A stretch of 64,000 nt of DNA from Formicarius rufipectus (Eukaryota; Chordata; Aves; Passeriformes; Formicariidae). Below, in pieces: positions 23,401 to 32,370 of the stretch. Below the pieces are notes generated by a model. It did not search any database. It had not been told where the DNA came from and saw only the letters and a list, made by a program, of their open reading frames with translations. The position numbers and the translations under genes are program-made. Where the stretch lies: assembly GCA_013399695.1 (NCBI GenBank), contig VXAU01003504.1:603746-667745 (forward strand). Reading direction: 5' to 3'. The stretch's first letter is position 1, and each line of letters begins with the position of its first letter.

Positions 23401-25869
23401 GCCCACAAGGAGCTTTTGTTTCCAGAAGTGGTGTCCTTGCAGATGCACATGGGAAAAGCTCAGCAGGACTTCCCACAGCCATAGTATCCAGAGTGATCCC
23501 TCTTCCCTGCATCATCAGCTCACTGCTTAGCATTGTGGTCTCACCAAGGCTCGTGGTGCTACGAGTGGCTGCAAAGCCCAGCACATTTCCAAGGCTTTCA
23601 ACCCAGCCAGGGTGAAAAACACTGTCTTGTCTTGGTAGTTTTGGAGTAGGAGTTTGAGAAGTCACATCATCTTTGGTGGAAGAATCACCTTCCTGGTCTT
23701 GGAAGATGTAGTACTTCGCTTTAAACCGTGCATCTGTGCAGCCTGGTAAGTACCTCTTCAGCAACACAATATGGACAGCCTGGGCAAAGGTGGCAAAAAC
23801 ATGCATCTTCTTTTTCCAGCAAGCATAAACAACACTGTTTTCTGCCAGAGAAGAAACTCCTTCAAACAGAATTTTGTCCTCATTTTTGTTGCAGTCCTCC
23901 TTAGCAACAAAGCCCTGAATATAAATTATGATGTGCTTTCTGGAGCCTGCCCAGATTGTCCAGTTGCACCAAAAGCTTATGGGGAAGTCACCACGGTATG
24001 CTGGAGGAGAAAATTCTCCATACTTGTCCTTCAGAACTCTGTGGCAGCTTCTTAAAGGCAGATATGCCAATATCCAAGGAGACTCTGGCTCTGGAAGACA
24101 AGAAGCAACAAGCAAGTTCTCCCCCATTCCCGCTTCTCCAAAAAGAGCTACCAGTCCTTATTCCCAGCAATCATTTTCAAGGTCACTCTGCTCTCCGTTT
24201 TACTACCTCCCACCCCCATTTGCCAATCAAGGTGCAAATCCACCAGCAGGAGAACATGCAAGTTACCCCATGCCAGGCCCCAGGGGAGGAGGCCACCTGA
24301 GCTGCACCCACACACCAGCCTGGGGTGAGCCTAAAACTGCCAACCCTTCCAGCCCAAGTGGCTGTTTCCATCCACACCTGCCAGCAACCTATCCCAAACT
24401 TCACCCCACCTGTGTGTGCCCCTCCATGAGCACTTGGAAAGCTGGGGAAGCCCTGGGCAACACCACCTCCTGCTCCACACAGAGCCAGGTCGTAGCCCCA
24501 CTGCTGCCACCCCAGAGCAGGGGACACTCCTGGTCTAAGTGCCCCCTGCCATGGCCATGCAGGAGCACAGAGGTCCCAGCACAGCCACACAGTGGGTGCC
24601 ACAGGTCCCAGGGAGGCAAAGTCTCATCTGCAGGGTTGGGCTATTTGGGGCTCAAAGCCAAACTCAGGGAGTTGCCACATCTGGGCAAGTTACAAAAGCA
24701 ATGAGTGCACTGTTACATTTGCTTTCAGTACACAGATGATGTTTGTTGTTTATACACCTGCAGAGATAGGAGATAAAGCTCTCCTGAAGGTGTTTTCAAC
24801 TTCTTCAGTTTAAAGGGCTCAGCCAAGTCAGAAGCATTGGCTCTACTCAGTAGGATAAGCAACACTTACTATCTCCTCATAGCCCTCAAAGTGGGAAACG
24901 CCTTCCCTTAAGCAGGAAGAAATACAGTGCCTTCCAAAAACATACCTCAAACCTACAAGAGTCACAGGTTTGTGATAGGTTTACCCTACAGGGGCACAAT
25001 TAAAGTTTGGGTTGAACTCTTGCTACTTGTTTTAATTGCTGCAGTGCAGTGCTCCTGCCTCCAGGACCTGCCCTGTGGTAGGGATTTGGCAGCCACAAGA
25101 GAGTGGCACAGGTTATCTCCCACCCCAGCACCCAGTACTGCTCAGCCACATCCCCTTCCCTCTCCACACCACCCCAGGGCCAGGCTGTTGCTCCTGATTT
25201 TCCACACCACTTATTGTTGGCTTGAGGAACCCAACAAATCCTGGGGGAAAGGAAAAAAAAAAAAAAAAAAGGCTGCTCTGAAAATTAACTCTTACCTGGT
25301 TTAACCTTCCAATATTCTTCAGAGGATCCCCATGCCTAGAAAGAAGAGAGAATCCTATTGAAGCCCCAAGTACCCCTGCCCATGTTTATAATGCTGCTCA
25401 GAGAAATGCCAATCCAAGCCCGATGGGAAGGGAGCACCAAACCCACCAGGGTGGACTGGGGTTTTGCCTGCACCAAGACCAAGCCCCAAAGCCACCTCAT
25501 TTATTCCATGTGATAATCAGTCTTCATCCCTCCCTGCCTCTGGAAGCATTGCCTGATTTACTGTTGGACCACAACCAGTACAAAAACACTCCCAAAGCAC
25601 AGCAAGCAGAGCCCAATTGTGCTTTGATCCATGGGGGCCATGCAGAGGAGGGAGGATTTGCAAGCTGGCAGGACTACAGCCAGGAAGGGAGCTGCCCACA
25701 AGGAACTGAGTCCCTGCTTCCCATCACTCACCCCTGGGGCAGCACCAGCAGCATCAGACCTCAGCATCACCCCTGGAGCCTGCCCACCAGCAGCTGGCCC
25801 CCTCACCCAAGGCACCAGGAGCAGGACCAGCAGTAGGACCAGGAGCAACAGGGAGGACAAAGGCTTCAT
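14134..25869 (-). CDS. CUB-mucin-CUB-mucin-SEA-EGF-TM membrane glycoprotein, ten exons, unnamed
   Basis: Assembled by hand from splice signals. Exons on the minus strand: 25869-25807, 25335-25296, 24090-21667, 20544-19453, 18568-18428, 17443-17343, 16679-16615, 16028-15877, 15792-15640 and 14453-14134. The lengths sum to 4551 nt, which is 1516 codons plus a TGA stop, and every junction keeps frame. Predicted product: signal peptide (about 1-24), CUB domain (about 45-160), Ser/Thr/Pro-rich segment (to about 842), second CUB (about 852-960), second mucin-like segment (to about 1206), SEA-like module (about 1254-1359), calcium-binding EGF (1360-1404), transmembrane helix (about 1421-1446) and cytoplasmic tail (1447-1516). 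The architecture implies a type I cell-surface glycoprotein, probably heavily O-glycosylated. Function is unknown: CUB and EGF modules usually bind proteins, and SEA domains are common in membrane mucins. Exon 5 is the least certain. I do not recognise a gene name. Confidence 0.85.
15640..15792 (-). CDS. Exon 9: calcium-binding EGF domain
   Basis: A 153-nt exon, phase 1 at both ends, the usual arrangement for a shuffled EGF module. It opens with DVNEC, the calcium-binding EGF signature, and has six cysteines at about residues 1364, 1371, 1377, 1386, 1388 and 1404, with CRCKKGYE before the last loop. Acceptor is ccattacag|AC; donor is CGATCAG|GTAGAG. CpG-rich compared with the flanking introns. 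Confidence 0.92.
15877..16028 (-). CDS. Exon 8: C-terminal part of SEA-like domain
   Basis: A 152-nt exon with acceptor cctgcag|G and donor GTTGAAG|GTGGGT, phase 2 in and phase 1 out. It encodes TRDANLLLTFWLHLKPEERN, a strand and turn, an NVS glycosylation sequon, a helix (LLRSQLEELLG), and a last strand KLQLVSLFVE running directly into the EGF module. Confidence 0.85.
16615..16679 (-). CDS. Exon 7: middle of SEA-like domain
   Basis: A 65-nt exon with acceptor ttgcag|ATACAG and donor ATCAAAAG|GTAGGG, phase 0 in and phase 2 out. It encodes IQKNLKISANRVNEIKLKDIK, with the rest of the helix followed by a second strand. There is no GSVVV-type autocleavage sequence here, where cleaving SEA domains carry one. 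Confidence 0.8.
17343..17443 (-). CDS. Exon 6: first part of SEA-like domain
   Basis: A 101-nt exon with acceptor cctggtag|AT and donor AACCAT|GTAAGT; it enters in phase 1 and leaves in phase 0. It encodes DVLFEVTIEIKAKDW, an alternating beta strand like the first strand of SEA domains, then a helix-like segment ending LLESIKNH. Confidence 0.8.
18428..18568 (-). CDS. Exon 5: 47-codon exon before the SEA-like module (tentative)
   Basis: A 141-nt exon, phase 1 at both ends. The donor CCTGGAG|GTGAGT is strong. The acceptor, after GGACACAG, has a poor pyrimidine tract but is the only nearby AG giving the required phase. It encodes DLMDFPLPWSWC followed by a Leu-rich helix-like segment (SLMLSLALTDLVSALASL) and an N-glycosylation sequon (NGT). 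It lies where the stalk meets the SEA-like domain. If it were skipped, exons 4 and 6 would still join in frame. Confidence 0.6.
19453..20544 (-). CDS. Exon 4: CUB domain 2 plus second mucin-like segment
   Basis: A 1092-nt exon with acceptor ggtcag|AG and donor TTCTTTG|GTAAGG, phase 1 at both ends. It opens with PPWAVEYYPLRSCH and a CUB domain closely resembling the first: CNWTIWAG, KHIVIYIQGF and DKIIFQGVSS recur in the same order. The rest (about residues 965-1206) is acidic and Ser/Thr/Pro-rich, for example around SLGPPPPPAGG. It looks like a tandem duplicate of exon 3 with a shorter, fully diverged mucin segment. Confidence 0.9.
20880..21545 (+). mobile_element. LTR retroelement-derived repeat (ERVL-like) in intron 3 of the CUB gene
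   Basis: Resembles a widespread avian LTR-type repeat. It has repeated cacactggagcagg-like units, a gaatgtgtgatggactgacc ccccattctc segment, ggaagaagggagggatgg, an AATAAA at 21372-21377 followed by ttaagctgatttcc, gtctgttttgcccatgacag and the terminal tggtgtccagacatggtctacc. It lies antisense to the host gene, between exons 3 and 4. The left edge is uncertain; similar sequence may begin near 20690. No coding capacity remains. Family assignment is from memory of avian repeats, not a database search. Confidence 0.65.
21667..24090 (-). CDS. Exon 3: CUB domain 1 plus long mucin-like segment
   Basis: A single 2424-nt exon (acceptor cttccag|AG, donor CATGCTG|GTAGGT), phase 1 at both ends. The first 110 or so residues form a CUB domain. 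Cys50 and Cys76 are the first pair, followed by NWTIWAG with an N-glycosylation sequon at Asn77, then KHIIIYIQGF, a Cys, NEDKILFEGVSS and VVYACW. The remaining residues, about 165-843, are rich in Ser, Thr and Pro with scattered Gly, His and Gln, have no recognisable fold, and read as an O-glycosylated stalk. The frame is open throughout, which would be most unlikely for non-coding DNA of this length. Confidence 0.9.
25296..25335 (-). CDS. Exon 2: short 40-nt linker exon
   Basis: A micro-exon with acceptor ctttctag|GCATGG and donor AACCAG|GTAAG. It encodes AWGSSEEYWKVKP plus the first base of a Glu codon, so it enters in phase 0 and leaves in phase 1, matching both neighbours. Signal-peptide cleavage probably falls near its first residues. 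It is too short to be seen as an open frame, and the support is purely splice sites plus phase. Confidence 0.75.
25807..25869 (-). CDS. Exon 1: start codon and signal peptide
   Basis: Encodes 21 residues: Met-Lys-Pro-Leu-Ser-Ser, then an almost pure Leu/Val stretch ending Val-Pro-Trp, a typical eukaryotic secretion signal h-region. The donor is TGG|GTGAGG in phase 0, joining to Ala-Trp-Gly in exon 2. No splice acceptor AG occurs between the T-rich tract just upstream and the ATG, so this is probably also the transcript's first exon. The ATG context has G at -3 and A at +4. Confidence 0.85.
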
Positions 25870-25903
25870 GCCAAAGGTTTACCAGAGGCACAGCATTCAA
25901 GTG

Positions 25904-25940
25904 AAACAAAACAAAACAAAACAAAACAAAACAAAAAAAA
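25904..25940 (+). repeat. (CAAAA)n tract just upstream of the CUB-gene ATG
   Basis: Six or so CAAAA units then an A/G-rich run, 35-70 nt upstream of the start codon, reading as TTTTG on the sense strand. It probably falls within the 5' UTR. Confidence 0.9.
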
Positions 25941-26044
25941 AGAAAGAAAAAGGCCTCTCCCTCCCTAAAATAATCCTCCAAGCAGAGCAAATGTGGGATC
26001 ACCACCTTTCCCAACCTCTCTCCAAAACACATCCCTACCATAAA

Positions 26045-26080
26045 GGGCCTGGTCTAGCAGCCCACTCACTCATATATGGC
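26045..26080 (-). promoter_or_regulatory. Possible TATA-type core promoter of the CUB/SEA/EGF gene
   Basis: About 200 nt upstream of the ATG the minus strand reads CCATATATGAG, a TATA-like element one mismatch away from a serum-response CArG box. No CpG island surrounds this gene's start. A TATA-driven, tissue-restricted promoter would fit, but this rests on one short motif. Confidence 0.25.
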
Positions 26081-26419
26081 CCTGCTGCACCTGGGACAGC
26101 AATTAGCTAATCAAAGAAATGAGGCCAGCTAACACTGGTTAGGGACATACTTGCCCTTACAGTTTGCTCTCCAAGTATTCTCTCTTTATAGGATATAATG
26201 TGATAATTTGGAGTTAAAGTGAGGCTGACACCTTAACATGACACAGAAGTAGACCCCAATGTGCTTTTTGCCTGAAAAAAATTAAAAAAAATACCGAAAG
26301 AAAAAAAAAATAATGTAAAAGTGAGTGTTTTCATCACAACATTTTAATTGGCTCCTGCTGGAGGCTGAGATTTTCCCCAGGGATCCTCACACAGGACTGA
26401 CTGAATGAGGTGAAACTGC

Positions 26420-26660
26420 CGTGAAATACAAGCAGCTCTTCTCCTCATCTGCACTCATTGAAATGTGGAAAGCAAATAGCCCAGGTGATGATGTATAAAT
26501 TATTAGATGCTTAAAATTTTTTCAGTTGTAATAGTCTAACTTGCCATTAGAGGCCACACAGATTAGGCAGGTAGGCTGTTTGACACGAGGCTTTGACAAT
26601 GTTCCCTTTAACACGTCAATCATCACTTAGCAATATAAAATAAAAATTCCTCTTTTTTCT
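26420..26660. other. Possible conserved non-coding element upstream of the CUB gene
   Basis: A non-repetitive AT-rich block 0.5-0.8 kb upstream of the gene start, with ataaattattagatgctta, tccctttaacacgtcaatca and similar motif-rich stretches. It could be a proximal enhancer; no direct evidence. Confidence 0.25.
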
Positions 26661-26999
26661 TCTAAGTCATTACAGCCTGACAGGCTGATGGATGTTCAGA
26701 GACAAACACACCCGTGGGTTTTATGTGGGTCAAAACAAGCAGTGCATCAGACCATCCTGGTTGCCTGGGTTTCCTGCAAGCAGCTGCAACCCAGATCTCA
26801 AGTTTTAGGATTTTCTGCCCATCTCAGTGAGGTCCTGATGACCAAAACGCCAATGAGAGCCTGAAACTCTTGCAGCAGGACAAACCTCTTCCTCCCACAG
26901 CCATGTGTCTGTAACTACACATGTTCAAAGTGATCCTAAATTCCCCCCTTGCTGTCCTACAGCAGGTGTGGACAGACCTGCAAAACCTCCTCCATGCTT

Positions 27000-27115
27000 C
27001 CCATAGAAACACAAAATCTTGGAAAAGCACTCTAAGATCATCAAGTCCAACTGTTAACCCAACACTAAACCATGACCCTAAGCATCACTTTTAAATCCCT
27101 CCAGATGTGGAGCCC
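27000..27115 (-). mobile_element. CR1 LINE, 3' terminal fragment
   Basis: The plus strand carries the reverse complement of the CR1 end: aaaatcttggaaaagcactc, taagatcatcaagtccaact, gttaacccaacactaaacca. About 115 bp remain. It abuts a CR1 ORF2 copy running the other way. Confidence 0.85.
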
Positions 27116-28460
27116 TTGTCCTTATGGGGGACTTCAGGTTGCCAGATGTTACAGGAACACCACGCAGCTGACACAAACAGGTTCTGAAGATTCCTAAAAC
27201 ACATGAATGATAATTTCATGGTTCAAGTACTAAGAGAGCTGACTGGGTAAGATGCCCTCCTTGATTTGTTGCCTGTTAACAGAGAAGGTCTCATGAGTGA
27301 AGTGGTGATTGATGGCCATCTCAGCCACAGTGACCATGAAGCAATCATGTTTAAAATCTCTCTTGAGGGGAGGAAAAGTGCCACCTTCAACCGTGGCTAC
27401 GAGGAGAACAGCCTTCAGGCTGCTCAGGGAGCAAAGCGGGTGAGGAACTCTGGAAAAAAGCTTTTGAAGGTGTTGAGGTCTTTCAGTGCTGGGGTCCCTC
27501 AGTGCTGGTCACCTCTTAAGCACCACCTGCTAGGGACACAGGGACAGACAATTCCTAAGTGCTGGGAATCAAGCAGACAAGGCAGAAGTCTGGCTTGGCT
27601 GAGCAGGGATCTTTTCTTGGAACTATCACAAGGAGGAAAGGTGTATGCCCAGTGGAAGCAAGGTCAGGTGATGTGAGAGGAATGCAGAGATGCTGCTCAT
27701 CACTGCAGGGAGAAAACTCACCCAGCCAAAGCTCAGCTAGAGCTGAAGCTGCCCAGAACTGGGGGGGACAATCGGAAGAGTTTTTAAAAATACATTAATA
27801 GCAAAAGGCAGTGCAGAAATAACATCATCCTGTTACAGAGTGAGGATGGTCACCTCACAAACAGGGAGATGGACAAGACAAAGAACTTTAATGCATTCTT
27901 TGTCTTCAACACTGATGACAAACTAAGGGGGTCCCAGTGTCCTGAGCTCCAGGACCGTTCCAGTGAGAATGATGAACTCCAAGAGCACCCTGATCTGCTG
28001 CTCCAGCTGGACCCCTAGAAGTCTATGGGGCCTGATGGGATTAATCTGAGAATACTCAAATTGCTGCTGATGTCGCAGTGAGATTTCTCTCAATGATTTT
28101 TGAACTGTCTTGGGAATCTGGAAGGGTCTCACTTGACTGGAAGCTGGCAAGCATTGTCCCAGTTTTCAAGAAGGATGATCCTGGAAACTACAGGCCTGTC
28201 AGTCTCACTTTGGTGACTGCAGAATTATGGAGAAGATTGTTCTGGGAGGTATTGAAAAACTCCTGAAGGACAGCACAGTCATTAGTCACATCAAGCACAG
28301 CTTCAGGAGGGGAAAGTCCTGCTTGTCAAACCTGATTTCCTTTTAGGACAAGGTAACCCACCTTGTTGATCCAGGAAAGACAGCTGATGTAATCTTTATG
28401 GATGTCTGTAAAGCTTTTGACACTGTCTCTCACAGGATCCTTCAGGACAAAATGTCCAGC
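27116..28460 (+). mobile_element. CR1 LINE, ORF2 endonuclease-to-RT portion, decayed
   Basis: Plus-strand frames still show the end of the AP-endonuclease domain (HLSHSDHEAIMFKI with the catalytic Ser-Asp-His) and, after frameshifts, RT motifs: KKDDPGNYRPVSLT and DVCKAFDTVSHRIL. Stops and shifts make it inactive. It lacks the catalytic YVDD region and the 3' end seen in the 11.4 kb copy. Confidence 0.9.
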
Positions 28461-29639
28461 CCACAGCTGGATAAACACAAAGCAGAGAGGTCCCTAAGGC
28501 ATCATCTGGTTTGCCAGAAGAAGCGGAGCATTTGCTTCATTTTGGCTTAACAGACAGTAGAGATGGTGAAATAAATCATAAGGCCAAGTTTATTTGCTGA
28601 TATGTAAGTATTTGATTGGGGAATTTTAATGTGCAGGGGAGGTTTGGTTTGTTTGGTAACAATTCTTTGAGTTTTAGCCTATTTCCATAAAAACATCAAT
28701 TACCCCTTAGGATGTTTGTCCCTTTTGACTGAATCCTCATGCTCAGCAGTTGCTAATTCTTAATTATTTTGGGGCCACATGGCCCAAGAGCATCTCAGAG
28801 GAGAGCTGGTGGGCATGTTCCCACTGGGCTGTGTCAGGTTGCACCAATTGCCCTATGGGGCCAAAAACCCCGAATTGTGTGTCTCAGCCTTTCTATCACC
28901 TCCTGCACTCCAGATTTCTTGGGATGGGATTGAATTTCTCCCAGGATGAGCTGAGGGACTCAACATGACCTTCAGCAGCCAAGGCATCAGGGCTGGCCAC
29001 AGGTGCCAAGAGGGACACAGCCACCTCAGGGCTGCCAGTATGGACAAAAAAAATTAAGCTGATTTCAGCAAGTGCTCAAATTTCCCCCTCCCATCCCAGG
29101 CAGCAAGATGTATGAGTAGCTCCTACTTGCAACTCTTCTGCTGTCATTTATCAACTCACCATGGATTGTCTGAGAGCTTAGGATAGATAAATTTACCATC
29201 TGCCTCCCTCTAGTGATTGCCTTGTTGAATAAAAAGAAAGCAAAAATCAAGCTGTGCTGTAGTTACTTTTATTTTCTTACTTAGGAATTCAAAGTAACTG
29301 AATGTTTTCATTTTGCTTTTTCATGACTTTCTTATGCACCAAAAGTGAGCAGGAAGAGCTAGATGAGGACAAGAAATAAGGATTTTGCTCATTGCCTCAC
29401 TAATTAGAGTAACAAAGGTTCAAAACAAAGGGTAGCATGGATGACAGCTAAAAGCTGCTGCAAAACACACACTGGTATCGAATATAAGAGTACTTTTTAG
29501 GAAAATTGTAACATCACTGACAAACTCTTTTCTTAACAGGTTGCAAATGTTGTTTTATTCTTTAGAGCTTAGCAAGGTGCCCAGTGAAATTCAGGGATGT
29601 GTCCGAGGTGCCCATCCCAACAGCCCCATCCCTCTGAGT

Positions 29640-29860
29640 GAGCTGACACGGACTCTGCTTGCAGGGGCTGCTTTATTATTTATACATCTATTATGCAGAA
29701 TGAGATCCCTGTATTTAGTGGCCAGAGACAAGCACCAGGTTAACTCCCATTTCTTTGTGTCACCCATTAGCCAGACTGATTTTAGGTCTGTTGGGGACAA
29801 AGATGCAATTACACTCTTAGATACAATTAAAGGGAAGGGATTTCTCAGGAGCTGATGTTT
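29640..29860. other. Possible conserved non-coding element
   Basis: A non-repetitive stretch with gctttattatttatacatct, tgcaattacactcttagata and cattagccagactgatttta, lacking any coding frame of substance. Confidence 0.25.
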
Positions 29861-32233
29861 TCCTTAAATAAGGAGCTGGATTTCCTTGATCACCAGTTGC
29901 TCTTCATTGATTCACCTGCTAATCCTCTGGATCGTGCTCAGGGATGTTTTAAATGAGTGATGCCACCACGCTCCAGTTTATCCTGGTGAGTGTTTTACTC
30001 CTGTTGATGGTGAAGGGTAATATTAATACTAAAACTGATACATAGTTTAAACTTTGCATATAGTTTCAATTTTGCATTTTGTGGGATTTGTACAGACTAA
30101 TAGCACAGATTGCACACCTGCAAAGGCTTGTAAGAAGGGGAGTAGCCTGGGAGGGCTAAAGTGATGTTGTTCTGGGCTTTCCAAAGCCTTCAAGGCACCT
30201 ATTCCTCATTTATGCTAGCTTGGGAGTCTGTGGGAACTATTATTTAACCTCAGTAGAAGAATGTTATAGGCTCCATATGTAACTTGACCTAAAGATTCCT
30301 GCTGTTGTGTTTTCCACAGCTGAGCTGGGACAAGCTTTGTTAAACCTACCACCACATCCACAAAACAAGAACTGCTGGTCCTGACCCAGTTCTGACCTCC
30401 CACCTCACCCCAAAGGATGCACCTGCTCCCCAGAGCAGCAAAACTGGTTGTACCAACAGCTGTAGACAGCTCTTATTGCAGCTGAAAAGGAGAAATCTAG
30501 CTGAAGAACAGTACTGATCATTGAAAATAAAATAAAACCCCCCATGAAGTTCCATTTTAGCACACACATTGCAACCTCTTGGTTAGCCCATGAGGGAATC
30601 CTCAGGTGTTGGCACTAATTTTTTTTCCCCATGCAATTATCCCGTGCAACAGAGGGGAGCTCATCCTGCTGCCAGAGAGAGCATCTCCTTGACAACTTCT
30701 TATGCCACTTCAGCTCATTAGCAAGGCAGGAAAAACATCCTTGCTCTTTCTTTTTTTTCCTTGCAGGGTGACTTTTCTTGCTCCTTCACCATAAGGACTG
30801 ATAGCAGCACTGCTGCTGCCCAGCAGGTCCAGAAAAGCTGCTTGCAACCAAAAAAGATGATGAAAGGTGCCAAGGTGGGTTTAGTGAGGTGGTTCACCTG
30901 GTGACCAGAGGGACAGAGCAGCCATCACCCTAGCCAGGCATTTATGCTGTGAGGTCTCTCCTGGCAGGGGCAGACACTGCCCTTCTGCCCCAGGTCAGGA
31001 GGATGGTGACAGCTGAGAGGGTTGATGGCCATCACTTCCACACCAGAAGATTCCACAGCCAGGGCTTGTGTGGGAGGACCAGCATTAGAGGACCTGGGAG
31101 GGTTTGCATCCTGTCGGACATGGGCAGACTCATCCCACTCCTGGAATGACTGTCACCTCCTGCACAGCCCCAGCAGCAGGAAGAAGAGGCAGAACAAAAC
31201 CCCTTTGGCAATGATGCCCCAGCACTGGCCCACGCCTGGCCAAGCTGTGGATTCTGGTGGGAGGAAACCCATGCTGCAGACAGCTTTTGAGTCCTGCAAA
31301 CCACTGCAAAACTGATTTCTATTAAAAATAAAGAGCACACAATACCGAAGTGGTCGGGGCTTGTCTATTAATCTCTCAACAGTCAGCTGCAAACCTAACA
31401 AATCCTCTGAAATAGCAGCGGGGAGCCGTGGCCGAGCTCGTTCCTCCCTGCCCCACTTTACAGCTAAAAATAATCAATAATGACTGCCCCAAACAGGGAG
31501 TCCAAAGCAATTTGATGGGCTGCGGGATCATGACTCATCTTCTCACTCACACACCGACTGGGCACAAAACAAACCGTGGGGCCTGTGTTTCCCACAGCCA
31601 CGGTGGAAAATCACCTCTGAACCCCCGGGCACCTGGACAGACAGAGTTCCTGCACCCCCTCCTTTTGCCGTGATCCTTTAGCGGAGCTGTGCTGGGAAGA
31701 AATGAACAGACGGCCAACGCAGCCGGGCTGAGAGTGGCATTATCCCCTCTGCGTTATGCAAGTGAGGGCTTAATTGACCCACCCGGGAGCACTGAGCCCC
31801 CCCGGGAGGCAGCTGGCGTTGTTGTTCTGCTGGTAATTGCTGTTTTCAGCCACCACCGGCAGCAGAAGGGACTTGTTCAGGGTGCCCTGGGGTGGCAACG
31901 ATATGCCAGGGGAGTTTTCCATGCAAGCCCCCATCCAAAGGAGCCACTCTGCTCCACAGGCAGCCGACCCTGCTCCGGTGGGTCCATTCTCTCTCGTTCA
32001 CATGTGTTTTCCCTCGAAAAGCACCAAAGGAGATGCCAACGACGGTCTAACCAGCAGTTCCCTCTGCCAATTCCACAGTCAATAACAACACCCGGCATTT
32101 CCCTCCTGCCTCGCTGCTCCCCCCACCTCCGGCGGTGTTTGCTGGGGGGGGTAAGATCCAGCCCCGTGTCCCTGTGCCGGCATCGCAGACTTGGGAAAAG
32201 CCACCGGAGTCTTAGGGACTTTCCCAGCCTGGT

Positions 32234-32370
32234 TAAAAAAAAAACAAACAAACACACACACACAAACAAAACAAAACAAAAACAAAAAAACAAACAAGCA
32301 AAAAAAAACCAAAACAAAAAACCAAACAAAACACAAAAAAACCCCACCAACCCCCCCAAAAAAACCCCAA
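32234..32370 (+). repeat. A/C-rich low-complexity tract
   Basis: About 135 bp of A runs broken by single or paired C, with a short (CA)n. The long open frames crossing it on both strands are products of its low complexity. Confidence 0.95.

Noticed and set aside
21788..24704. Numerous plus-strand frames of 90-258 codons opposite exon 3
   Set aside because: Antisense shadows of the long minus-strand CUB/mucin exon, which has the domain, splice sites and phase support.
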